Part shown: piece after piece, positions 1 through 10,815 of the stretch
Numbering within the stretch: position 1 is the first letter of the stretch
How the letters are laid out: each line of letters opens with the position of its first letter
DNA from: Endocalyx cinctus
Taxonomy: Eukaryota > Ascomycota > Sordariomycetes > Amphisphaeriales > Apiosporaceae
Direction: 5' to 3'
NCBI GenBank assembly: GCA_001600455.1
Contig: BCKC01000004.1
Location: 806,001 to 870,000, forward strand
DNA length: 64,000 nucleotides
The notes under the pieces: model-generated
Told to the model about the DNA's origin: nothing
The model's database searches: none
What the model saw: the letters and a program-made list of their open reading frames with translations, nothing else
Position numbers and translations under genes: made by a program

Positions 1-1474
1 TTGTCCTCAGCCACAAGGTCCGGACTGCTAAGCGTAATACTAGGAGGGCTATCGATTTTTGGGGTCGAAGTGCCGGCGCTCGAGCGAGCCGAAAAGACGG
101 AGCTCTTACCCGGTGACGAGGGGGGCGAAGAAGATACCGACCCCGCAGAAGATGCCGAGGGTGTAGAAGCCCGGCTAAGGTACTCGCTAGCAGTGAGGGC
201 TTTGGCGGGAGCGAGGTAGCTTGCCGGTGCTTCGGTGATACCGACGCCGTCGGCGGATGGCTTTTCCTTGAAGTGGCTGGGGACACCATCGACGTATACT
301 GTCTCTAGCCTATCGTCCTTGCTGAACTCGCCCATGGGCGCGCTAATCCATTCTCCGGTAGCTAATTGGGCAACACTGCAGTGCCACGGAGTGGTGAAGC
401 CGGTCTTGGTATTGAGGAGAGATATCGAAATCTTGGAACCGCCGCCCATAGATTCGTGGATGGAAAGTCGTAGATGATTAGGGAAGGCGTTCTTGACGGC
501 GCCGGCAAAAGCCTAATTTAGGAAACGGGAAGTTAGAAATCGAAGAAAACGGGTTAATGCGATTTGTTATTTTCACTCACATATCCTCGTATCAGCATTT
601 GCTTGGCAAGGTACTTGCAGTCTCTCTTATAGGCGTTGCCACTTCGCTCAGCGCCTTGAGGGAAAATGTGCTTTAAATCCGACTCGAGGAACCTTTTGTA
701 TCCTAGGTAGGTTAGCTTCGTATCGGGATTGTTGGCGATCTCGTAGTCAATGTCGAGATCTTCTCGACCGTATCTATTCAGAAGCAGGCGGCGGAAGTTC
801 GTGCAGTTGGCTACGTAGATGATTTCCTTCATCTGGGCCGGTAAAGGGAAGTCGAGCAGATCACGCATTCTAGAGAACCCAATGCAGTTGAACTTCTTTC
901 GGATGGCCATTTTTCTCAGGGCCTCTCCATACGCCCATGTGTCCTGATCGGATATGCACAATAAGTCTGATATAACAGTTAGTCAAGTGTTTCCCCGGCT
1001 GCGTAATGATAGTATATGGGTGCAAAATGTACCATTGTATGTGATACCATCCGAGATGATGGTAACCCTAGCTCCCGGCTGGTAAACCTTCTGTATGCGC
1101 TTGCACATCGTGTTCAGCCGGTCGAGGGCTAGCTCTTCGGCTTTATCCGGAAGACTTCCTAGAACCTTGTACACCTTGTTCGCGGATTTGAAAGGGAACG
1201 CAGGTAGACAAGCCTCGACCCGCTCCCCAGCCGCGACGAATCGACCGACGACGGGGATAAAGTGCTCGATATCTCGCTCTACCTCTCCTTCCGCGTGGTC
1301 GATTTTGTTTAGTGCATACTCGAAGACAATGTCTAAGATAAGACGAGATGTTTCTCTAACGGTGTCTTCGATCTGGTTAGTATCGGGGGCCGTTCGGTCC
1401 CCCGAGCGAAGGTCACCCATGGGGCGGACACCGGCGTGCGCCAATTCCATGATGACTATGTCGAGTGGAACATC
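1..1474 (-). CDS. Isocyanide synthase, DIT1/PvcA family (partial at window edge)
   Basis: Pyoverdine/dityrosine biosynthesis-type isocyanide synthase. In this family the enzyme converts the amino group of an amino acid to an isonitrile using ribulose 5-phosphate. Exons read 1474-1033, 966-581 and 512 to beyond position 1. Joins are in frame (donor GTACAT, acceptor TATCAG; donor GTGAGT, acceptor AATTAG) and rebuild the core ...SDGITYN-DLLCISDQDTWAY... and ...IRGY-AFAGAVKNAFPNHLRLSIH..., then the conserved TPWHCS stretch. The last ~60 visible residues are Ser/Pro/Thr-rich and the frame is still open at position 1. The 5' end is unresolved. Exon 2 has a good acceptor at 1475-1480, but the only upstream donor (at 1536) leaves a five-codon exon preceded by a stop, so translation may start at ATG 1450 or in an unseen upstream exon. 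No second biosynthetic gene is visible on the right, so any cluster would lie to the left. The substrate cannot be read from sequence. Confidence 0.85.
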
Positions 1475-1609
1475 CTGTGGAGCGGTTAGTTAAGTTATGA
1501 TGTGATGTATACTAGTAAATTAGGTTCACAACTTACCAATGTTGGTACAAGCTATCTAGCAACGTCGCAAGTAACGGCACCCAACAGCTTCCCGCTATAC
1601 AGAATAACA

Positions 1610-1711
1610 AAAGAAATAAAGAAAGAAAGAAAAGAAAAGAAAAGAAAAAATATAGGAAAAGGAAAAGGAAATGAAAAAAAAAAAAGGAAAAGAGAAAAGA
1701 GAAAAGAGAAA
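1610..1711. repeat. A/G-rich low-complexity tract
   Basis: About 100 bp of almost pure A and G on the + strand (GAAA/GAAAA units), thus a pyrimidine tract on the strand of the isocyanide synthase gene just upstream of it. It may belong to the promoter or 5' leader, where fungal genes often carry pyrimidine-rich stretches. Confidence 0.8.
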
Positions 1712-1956
1712 ACTGGTCAGTTCGAAGGTAGTTTACACATAACTACTTAGTTAAAGGTAAAACGGGTGTAGAGTAAGGCTAGGTTGATTCACGCCAGCTT
1801 TATAGAAGCTGTGATGAAGATTGCGTTGAAGATTGATAGTATATCTTGAAGATATTCTATTTCTGAAACCTAGTCCTCAGCGCATACTTGACAAATCGAG
1901 TTGCTTGGCGTAGTATAGATATCCTGTCAGAGTCAGAAACAATTTTCGAGTTGATA

Positions 1957-1982
1957 TATCTCGGTAGATTACTACCGAGATA
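1957..1982. repeat. Perfect inverted repeat (11-bp arms, 4-nt loop)
   Basis: Arms TATCTCGGTAG and CTACCGAGATA flank the loop ATTA. The hairpin stands alone in an AT-rich intergenic region upstream of the isocyanide synthase. It could be a binding site for a dimeric regulator or a transposon scar; no further evidence is visible. Confidence 0.7.
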
Positions 1983-3824
1983 AATATGGTTATTTTTAAA
2001 GATCATCATCCTCAGATACCGTACGTCCACGATGTCCCTGTATGCGTGAATGCGCGTGTGTGCGTGTGGGGGCGGCATCAAGCATTGAACCTTATAGTCG
2101 TTAAGGTTTACTCACACTCCAGCGTAATCCCTCAGGCGGCAAGAACCTTGGAAATACCCTGGTAGGGCTGCATGGTGGCATATCATCCGTTCGGGATATA
2201 CTCATTTTCTATGCAGTGCCCATCCACTCTACATACGTCAATTCTACGGTCGGAAAACTCTGTACAGCGTAGCTTTGAAATGATTAATAGATATTTAGAT
2301 TCGATATTATTGTAATTAAAATCACTGTCAATTGTATCTTTGATCTTGTTTCTGCGGCGTGTGTTAATGTTGTAGTACCTAGTCGAAACTGCAATCGCTA
2401 TAATTCTGAAGATTAATCAGTATCATGGACAGGTGATCAGCGCCGAAGATGGTATCCAATTGAAAAGGCGACTAGGATGATGACTAGAATAGTTCCAGTT
2501 ATTGGAATAATGCTAGAATGTATTATATGCTGATGGCGGCGCAGCAGCACTTGAATGGAACAAGGAGAGTTGGAATGAAGGATTATTCTTTGGTTTTATG
2601 TTTTTCGAATATTATGTAGGACATGCGTTCACTAGTAATCAGCCAAGCAGCACTTTTGCTTCGATGCTCTACGTACGGAGTACGGAGTATTATATAAAGC
2701 CTAACAGTGCGCTATACGCAAAAAGTACCTTGTAATAATTTACTTGTACCTATTTTTACCGCGTCAGCACTTAAGATGACCCGATGGAAGGATCATTTAG
2801 TGGATCAGCAATAATTAGTATAGTGATCTGCGGCTGATTAATAGTTTATCGCTATTCTCTGAATTTCTCTTAAAAGCCAAGCATGAATTAGGACTTGAGA
2901 ATTTATTACTTGTCGCTGTCCTTCCATTACGGTATAAAAATGAGTGGATTAGGTGGGGGATGAGGTTATGATCCAAATGGATAGATCTATATGTATTATT
3001 TACCCCAAGTTTCTGCACTCTCGTTTATAATCAACGTGCCAGCGTGCCAGGTTAACAAGGTTCAAAGCCAAGATTCAGCTGTACTGATACACTATCAGCA
3101 CTATTATATATTACTACAGTGCTGAAATACAGTAGGTATGCTATTATTATCATTGCTATTACTCTTACCTACAAGCGGCAAAGGTACATTTTTCCTCTTT
3201 CTATTCCCATTATCAATCATGATTGAGACTTATATCTTATATTCTTCGTTAATTCCATAATTGAATGCATCGACTTTTGCGAGAATACTAGTCGATAGCA
3301 GTCGCGAAGAGTCTAGTGACCACGGCTTGCTCTATATAAAACCCAATACTACCCAACCTGCCGACGTAGTTTTTCTTCTGATCTAGACTGTAGCGGAATG
3401 CACTCCTTCATACTCTCTAAATAATGGAGGCGGCGACGTGAAGATCAAGCAGTTTGCTTTATATATATATATATATATATATGTAAATTATATCCTATGC
3501 ATACCAAATTTTGTTACTACATGGCATATAGCGACAAATATTCAAATAGAATCTATACGAACAACGCGATGGCAGAACCTCCATATCCTCTAAGGGCGAC
3601 CCGTTTGCCCTCACTTACCGGATCCATTCTCGTAATGTATCGTTCATAATTCATGATACGTCGTTAAAAATCTCACCATATCTATTCGTCCGATGGTAGA
3701 ATCGAGGTTATCCGCGACGATAGAAAGAGGCCAAAAGACATGAGACTGAATTGGCTTATGTTTGACGTCGGCCTCCATGTCCTCTTAGCTTGGTTGGTCG
3801 AGCGAACTCTCGCAGATCATATTA

Positions 3825-5972
3825 TCACACCGCCGAGACCTCCATCTTCTTCTTTGATACCAAATGGACAGTCGTAAATAGTTTCCTAGGTACACGCATC
3901 AACTTTTGTCTCATTTCGGGATACTGGGAAATCCTGGCTAATAAGAAAACGGTAATAGCCAGCGGCACCGCCGTTTCGAAGAAGATCTGGAGAGTATTCT
4001 GAACGAAGAGATCGGTAAGGTCCTCCTGCATGGAGAATATCCCCGCAATTAGACTGAAAGGAATGAAGCCCGTCGCCAATACTGTAAGTCGACCGATGTT
4101 CTGATTGTTCCTTAATCCCCGTCGCGTGTCCTCGATTGACAAGACGGCGGTAACCACGGATGTAAGTCGGTCCACTCGATGTTGGTATTCTTGCATTTCC
4201 TTTTGGATCAGCATCAAGTCCTTTTCATACGACAGGATCGGATTTGGTCTATGATTATGCGTCTCTGAAGGATCACTTCGATTAAAAGGGTCCGCCGTCG
4301 GGGCGCGCATGCTTCGCCTCTCCTCTGTGCACTTTTCTGTGTCACTCGAGCTATCGAACTCAAGAGTTGAGCTTGTGTGGCTGACACGGATACCGTTAAT
4401 CTCGGCAGGGTCGAGTTCAGGGTTGATGCCAGAAAAGTTGAAGACGCGTCGCGTAGTCTCGGCTACCATTTCGCGATAGAGTGGTATTAACCGTCTCCAC
4501 ATGTGCAAGGTCTCTAGTGTGGTTTGAGCATCCTGATCTGTGGCGAAGCTTTTGGGTTTTATGATTTGAACGTCGATCTGGAACAACCTTGTCTTGATAT
4601 AATCCAGCATCGTCAGCCACTCGGAGCACATCAGATGAAGAAGGACCTGGATCGGATTATGATTACCGATCGTCGACTCCCCGACGAAGTTTTGAAAAAT
4701 CTCAGGATGCTTGGCCAAGTTGATGAAGTCGTCAAAGATGACATTCTTTTCCATGGATCCTGGGAACTTGTTCTGAGATTTCAAGTTACGATAAGATTCC
4801 GGTGTTGGAACTGGATGGCAGCTTCGTCGCCCTCGCCACAGAGGAATCCCCCTTTTTACCGTGGGGTCGAGGAGTAAGACGGCTGTAGTCCCTAGCTCTT
4901 AGCACGTGTAGTGGATAGCGACCTGTACTTTCAACTAGGAGATTCACTTACCGATGTTACCCCTCGTTTGGTGCTCTGGTGACACCCAATACGTCGCTCT
5001 CGATCTCGTCAGTCCCACGTAAGCGTTTCTATCATCCCACCATGATTTATTGCTGAAATCGTTATCCAATCTCCGCTTGACGTTAAAATTGGCGGCCTCC
5101 TTTTGGCCGTCCGTAAACTCTTCGTGAGATGTGAAGTATCTGATTGTAACGTAGCGGAATTGAACCCAGTTCTGGAGTCGTCCCACTACGTCGAGAACAG
5201 GTGGGGCTCTCCAGCGATCGCGCGTGTTGTACCAAACGTAATCAGTGATATGGCTTCTAAAAAAATCGGCCTCGATGTTGAGCTTGTGCCCGAGAGTTTC
5301 TATGACGTCTCGAGAAAGGTCCTCGACCACGTAAAGGCGGAGGCGGTGCTTTCCGTCCGTTTCCGGAATTGGCTTATCCAAAATTTCCTCCAGGGCTTGA
5401 GTAGATCTAATCTCCGGCACCGGCTCCACAACTCCATCGTCAAAATAATCCAGCACGCGGATCTTGGTTCGTTTAATGCGCTCCAGTCTGTCTGTCCCCA
5501 TTGACGGGGATATCGGGTGAGTATGTTGAGCTTGTTCTTTGGATGCCGCCGCACACAGATCATTCCATCTCGCAGGATCAGTTCCGATTTCCATAAAATC
5601 CGATAGAAGCCTGAAATGTATCCAATTCTGCGAAATAGCCCGAACGTATTCCATATAAGGTTTTCTAAAACGAGGTCCTAGTCAATCAACCAATCAAAAA
5701 CAAGGAACCCCGAGTACTGATCCGTCACTGCTTATAAAAACTCACGGATCGGCATCGGCACCGGCATCTCGCCAAGCTTGCTGGAGTTCATTATATCTAT
5801 CATCGTCATACGCATCTCCAAAATCATTATAGGCTTTTGTGTGCGGCTCGGGATTGAACCAAGGGACCTTTGCCTCGAGGGGCTGAGATATTTTAAAATC
5901 GATGCCGGCGATACGCTCGCGCGTTGCCTTGTAGCGATGTCTCCAGACTGAACTCTTCATGCTGTCATTCAT
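3825..5972 (-). CDS. CorA-like divalent cation transporter-type membrane protein
   Basis: Three exons: 5972-5746, 5664-4952 and 4882-3825, giving 665 residues. Donors are GTGAGT and GTAAGT, acceptors TTTTAG and CTACAG; phases add up exactly. The C-terminal ~130 residues have the CorA layout: a long amphipathic helix, then two membrane helices (around FIPFSLIAGIF and AVPLAITVFLLARI). The signature after the first membrane helix, normally GMN in CorA channels, reads SMQ, so magnesium transport is doubtful. This matches the large fungal group of 'CorA-like Mg2+ transporter' proteins of unknown role. The first ~450 residues are soluble, Trp/Arg-rich and not assignable. It is divergent from the squalene-hopene cyclase gene across a 2-kb spacer; no functional link is evident. 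Confidence 0.82.
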
Positions 5973-7957
5973 GCATATAGCTGCATAGTGGGAAAGGATA
6001 AAGAAAAAAAGAAAAGAAAACGGTCATGTAGCTTGCGGTGAGGCTCGACCCCTCATTGCACTTATTCACCGTCGCATTGGGTTGAAACAATCTCATGGTG
6101 GGTCGTTTTTTTTTTTTTTTTTTGGCCCCCATTCACCAAGTACCTACCAATAACGACTCGTAGAATTCGCTCCTTGTGCATCCTGGTGCCTGGTACATGA
6201 TGCATATTGATTTCTGCTGACATACATGTGTCAAATTTCACTATTCCGAAAAATCTCATTCCCCACAGATCGTATTAAAAGAAGTATAAAAAAAAAAAAA
6301 AAGACAGAGAGAGGGAGTCTTACACTCTGATTTGAAATCCTCCCCTCTTTCTTTTGCCCGAAAAAAAAAAAGCATTTATATACTCCATATCTATGAATCT
6401 GGCACAGTGATAGTTAGGGCGGCTAATGCCAAGCGAATACTGAAATTCAGCGTTCCGTTTTCCCCCTTTCGCTCTCGCTCACGCGTCCATCTCTCTTTCC
6501 AACCGAGCAGCTGACACCGCAGCTCGCGCTGTTTTTGGCTCAAAACAAGGCTATCGGGGGGACTGGGATTGGAACAAATCACTCGTAGTTTAGTAAGGAA
6601 GACATTCAAAGGCAATGAACTCAAGCATCACGCTCGCCAGATATAATTGAAGGTGAATAGTTAATCCATATATATATAACATGTATTTCGACATAATAAG
6701 GTTCCCTTTTAATCAATCTCGTACTCTGAAGACTGTTCTTATTAATTTAAATAATATGGAGACACGTAAACGTATACCCGTACGTCAGATTGCTGTACGG
6801 AATTGGGTCCGGGGCAACAGGTGGCGACTCTTTCGCGACCCCAGACTATTGGAACTAACAACTCTCTCTATAAAGATAGGACAGTCAAGCCTTCTATTCC
6901 AATAGTTATGCAATCCCTATTAGAATTCACTCGAGCGCCTTGTATGTCTCTATTGCCTAAATATTGACCTAATTACGCGCCACAATGTATTGTTCCTAAA
7001 CACTCATGACGCAATTCAAGATACGATGCAGCAGTTTCTTTTGGATCTGCGTGGCTGCATATCTGCTATAGTACTGCCGACCCTCTTCAGTTCGGATGCC
7101 TATCTGATAATCTTGAGCCTGTAACCGACACGGGGTTTCTCAAAAAGTTGTCAAAATAACTATCATTCGTCTAGATAGATGAGAATAGCCCCCGGATCTC
7201 GGGAAACGATAATGCGGCACAGTTAATATGATAACTATTTAAACCTTATCCTCGTGGTTATCTACTCTACTTTGGAACAATGATTGAGAAAAAGTAGGTT
7301 AGCTTCTATCTTCTAATAGTTTTTCATCATCTCGGATGATCTTGGTTTAAATAGACATGAAGGGGCTAGCCGCCCGTTTAATGCATATTCACTTATCCGG
7401 CCTCCAACTTACTAATGATAATATCCTTTACAATAAATTGTACTAATGTAATATGACATATTCTCATTACACCCAAATAGAAAGGTCAGTAAAGTTTTCA
7501 TCACGGGGCCTGTGCCACTTGTAGAAATAATATTGTATAAATAAATACTATTTGGCGAAACTGTCGAAACTATATGCCGCTACTATATTTAAACTCTGTT
7601 TATCTGCACGGGTCCTGTCGTGAAACCTCGAGTATCGAGCGAGGCTTGAGGATCTCGAAGATCAGCATTGAGGCGTCGGTCATGGAACTTTTCATAAATA
7701 CGCAGCTCAACCTCGGAACAAGGGTTCCATGACGTCCTAGTTCAGTATTTGCCAATTTGGGCAGTTATGGTGAGTATATAAGAGATATTCTATTCCCATG
7801 GCTGGGTCAAAGTATAAGTTAATACCGTTCGAACTTCACAATTTTATAGCGCTCCTGAGTCCCGAGTGACGGACCCTGCCCCTCGGGAGAAAAGAAAGAA
7901 ACTTAAATTCGAACCGTATATCCATCAATCTTGGTTTCCTACACCCTATTATCGAGA
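5973..7957. other. Divergent intergenic/promoter region
   Basis: About 2 kb between the CorA-like gene and the cyclase gene. It contains a poly-T run (about 6106-6123), poly-A runs (about 6288-6302 and 6361-6371) and many A/T-rich stretches. A TATA-like TATATAAG at about 7776-7783 lies roughly 175 bp before the cyclase ATG. No gene recognised. Confidence 0.55.
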
Positions 7958-10087
7958 ATGACTAAGTCGACGGTGATGAAAGCCGGACCGCAAGGGGTAT
8001 CCACAGCGCGATGTGACGAAGCGATCATATCAGCAACTCAATATGCCGCCTCGGTCATGAAATCCGGCAACCACTGGAGCGGAGAGGTTCACTCGAATGT
8101 CTCCATAACGGCAGAATACGTATTCCTCTTCTGTTACTTGCAAATGGACATCACACCCCATCGACAAGCATTCATAGCATACATCCAAAGCCAACAGCAA
8201 GCCGATGGTTCTTGGGCGATCAGTTTCGACTATCCAGGAGATGTGTCAATATCCGTAGAAGCATACCTTGCCCTAAAGATATTAGGCGTAGATGCCGAGT
8301 CCCCTAAAATGCTTGCAGCCAGAGATTTCATCCTTTCTGAAGGTGGTGCGGGTAAAATGCGCTTTTTCACGAGGATATATTTCGCCATGTTTGGCCTCCT
8401 ACCCTGGGATTCGGTACCACAGCTACCACCGGAGATCATTTTTGTTCCCAGCTACATGCATGGCAGCGTGTACACATTTTCCTGCTGGGCTAGAGCCACT
8501 CTCATCCCTCTAACCGTCATAGCCTCCCACAGACCCGTGTTCGCCCTACCCAACGGTATGTCACGGTCTAATACGTTTCTCGACGAACTATGGCATCATC
8601 CCGAACAGAAAGCTACACCTTACGCTCCGCCGCTTACCACGATGCTCTGGTATAGAAACTGGGTCGGCTTTGGGGCTACCGTCATTGACAGCCTTCTCTA
8701 TTACGGAAGTAGGTGGAGCTTCCCCCCCTTTAATCGGCTGCGAAAATACGCGATACGGGAATGCATGCGCTGGATGCTAGAGCGCCAAGACCCCGAGGGA
8801 GACTTGGCGGGAATCTTCCCGCCTATGCAGGCTGGCCTTGTGGCCATGCGTCTGGAAGGCTACTCCATGGACCACCCCCGCGTGACGAAGATGTTGGAAG
8901 CCCTTGAGAGATTTAGCATCAGAGACCATCGGGGACTGCGCATTCAAGTGTGCGTGTCGCCTTGTTGGGACACAGCTTTGATGTCCATCGCTCTGCTAGA
9001 CACGGGTCCTGTAGGTGAAGAGCAGACTTATCGCGTTCGTCACATGGTGGGTAAAGCCATCGGGTGGCTTCAAAAGCAACAAATTCGCCAACCGGTCGGA
9101 GACTGGCTCGTATACCGACCGCATACGGTCCCTGGCGGATTCGCGTTCGAATATTACAATCGTTGGTATCCTGACGTAGACGACACACAGGCCGTGATTA
9201 TTTCTCACATCAAGAGTGACCCGAATTCCGTCACTTCGGAAGTTGTAGTCACGGCGATAAGGTGGATACTAGGCATGCAGAGCTCGGATGATGGCTGGGC
9301 TGCCTTCGACTATGATAACAACAATTTATGTCTTAACCAAATTCCATTCTCAGATATGGACGCATTTTGCGACCCCTCAACAGCTGATGTAACGGGTGGT
9401 GTCATAGAAGCATTTGGAATGATGTTAAATGCATCTAACCGTGAAACTGTTGAGGTAGTGTCGGGGATGAAAGACTTGTTTCAGCAGATGGCGATTGCCT
9501 GCGACAAAGCCATCGGATTCCTCGTCAATCAACAAGAAAAGAACGGCTCATGGTATGGACGATGGGGCTGTAACTACTTATACGGCACAATGAATGTGCT
9601 ATGCGGGCTAGAGCACTTCCACGGTCGTGCAGGATACGAATTCTTAGACAGACCGATCTCCCGCGCCGTAGACTTTATTCTTCGTACCCAGAATGCTGAC
9701 GGCGGGTGGGGCGAGTCGGCAATATCATACAGCTCGCCAGTCTACACCAAATGTGATGCAACCGGGTATCAGAAGTTCGCGAGCTGTCAGTCTACCGCGT
9801 CACAGACAGCATGGGCCATTATGGCGCTGCTGCCTTATCTCCCCGCTCATCACGACAGCGTCGTTACCGGCATTGCTTATCTACTAAATCATCAGACTGA
9901 CGACGGGCAAGATGTCGTTTTGGAGAACGGCAATGAGATGATGGGCTGCACATGGCCAGAGTCTCTCTTTACAGGAACTGGTTTTCCCGGGGCGATGATG
10001 TTGAAGTATGAATATTACAGATTATATTTTCCCATGATGGCTATTGGTCGGTTTCTCGCGAAGAAGGAAGGAATTCGTGCCTCTTAA
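7958..10087 (+). CDS. Squalene-hopene cyclase-type triterpene cyclase
   Basis: Single-exon gene for 709 residues; the first ATG in frame is at 7958. It is a class II terpene cyclase. The catalytic aspartate motif DVDDT lies at residues 406-410 (DXDD of squalene-hopene cyclases, which protonate squalene directly), not the DCTAE of oxidosqualene cyclases. QW-type repeats are visible (QADGSW, QEKNGSWYGRWG, QNADGGWGES), as is the C-terminal GTGFPGAMMLKYEYYRLYFP. Expected reaction: cyclisation of squalene or another linear triterpene to a hopanoid, onoceroid or related skeleton at a membrane surface. The product cannot be read from sequence. The lack of introns, unlike most neighbours, agrees with the idea that fungal squalene-hopene cyclases came from bacteria. 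The P450 0.7 kb downstream, on the same strand, is a likely tailoring partner; such cyclase-P450 pairs are known in fungal triterpenoid clusters, for example fumihopaside. Confidence 0.93.
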   Translation: MTKSTVMKAGPQGVSTARCDEAIISATQYAASVMKSGNHWSGEVHSNVSITAEYVFLFCYLQMDITPHRQAFIAYIQSQQQADGSWAISFDYPGDVSISVEAYLALKILGVDAESPKMLAARDFILSEGGAGKMRFFTRIYFAMFGLLPWDSVPQLPPEIIFVPSYMHGSVYTFSCWARATLIPLTVIASHRPVFALPNGMSRSNTFLDELWHHPEQKATPYAPPLTTMLWYRNWVGFGATVIDSLLYYGSRWSFPPFNRLRKYAIRECMRWMLERQDPEGDLAGIFPPMQAGLVAMRLEGYSMDHPRVTKMLEALERFSIRDHRGLRIQVCVSPCWDTALMSIALLDTGPVGEEQTYRVRHMVGKAIGWLQKQQIRQPVGDWLVYRPHTVPGGFAFEYYNRWYPDVDDTQAVIISHIKSDPNSVTSEVVVTAIRWILGMQSSDDGWAAFDYDNNNLCLNQIPFSDMDAFCDPSTADVTGGVIEAFGMMLNASNRETVEVVSGMKDLFQQMAIACDKAIGFLVNQQEKNGSWYGRWGCNYLYGTMNVLCGLEHFHGRAGYEFLDRPISRAVDFILRTQNADGGWGESAISYSSPVYTKCDATGYQKFASCQSTASQTAWAIMALLPYLPAHHDSVVTGIAYLLNHQTDDGQDVVLENGNEMMGCTWPESLFTGTGFPGAMMLKYEYYRLYFPMMAIGRFLAKKEGIRAS

Positions 10088-10815
10088 CTGCATACATATA
10101 AGAAAGTTATATCAAGAAACATCAGCATGATTGGGGAATTATTAGAAAAGCCATATATATATATAATAGCCGTTAAATTATATGCATCGGACTCAGTCCC
10201 CTTTAATTACAGGGTAATTAGTGAGTGCCAGTCTATAACATATGATCCACTAATTTTGCGCCAAAGTGAAATGATTGATGCTCATGCCCCGAAGGATGAC
10301 TGGGCTGTGCTTATAGTGCTTTATAAGGTAAGTCAAAGCCACCCCCTTTAGATGCCACACCGTACCATATAATTAGAAAGTAGCAGACCTACCATATCTC
10401 TAATACTATACATATTATGTATATATGGTACAGATAGCCTCTTTATGCATTTTACTATGTTATTATGATGTAGTTAGCGGGGTATAGATTCATACTAACT
10501 CAGGTACTACAAATGAATGACCAGATATAATTCCACAAGATGGATGAACATATCTGAGAGGATTATTGGGTCTACAAACTGTTTCCGCCGTCCTGTACTA
10601 TTGCATCATCATATCACGTGCAGCGTTACATTCGGTATTGAATATGCTTGAATTGCGGAAATAATCGCGCTCAAAATTGAAAAGCCGTATTCAGGTTCTC
10701 CGCATCTCAAGGTCTTCTGGCCTATTTATTTTTTGAAATCACTCATGAGAGAAGTTTGGTGCTTGGAGTGACATGATCTTATAGTCAAGCCCGAAAGAGA
10801 AAATTCGTTACGAAT
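10088..10815. other. Intergenic region, cyclase to P450
   Basis: AT-rich spacer holding the 3' flank of the cyclase and the promoter of the P450. No coding potential recognised. It contains a short TATATATATA tract near 10153 and no obvious palindromic operator. Confidence 0.5.

Larger units (their letters stand above)
1538..3824. other. Intergenic region without recognised gene
   Basis: AT-rich spacer of about 2.3 kb between the isocyanide synthase 5' side and the 3' end of the CorA-like gene. It holds a purine-rich tract at 1610-1711, a perfect 11-bp hairpin at 1957-1982, a tandem TACGGAGTA motif at 2674-2689 and a TA dinucleotide run near 3462-3482. Short open frames here show no recognisable domain. 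Confidence 0.6.

Noticed and set aside
1095..1493. 132-codon plus-strand open frame
   Set aside because: It is antisense to the isocyanide synthase exon and has no recognisable features.
6781..6860. Possible tRNA-like region
   Set aside because: No B-box (GGTTCGANTCC) or cloverleaf pairing could be found by eye; no tRNA is supported anywhere in the window.
7931..7957. TTG-initiated extension of the cyclase gene
   Set aside because: Non-ATG start in a nuclear fungal gene is unlikely when an ATG follows nine codons later.
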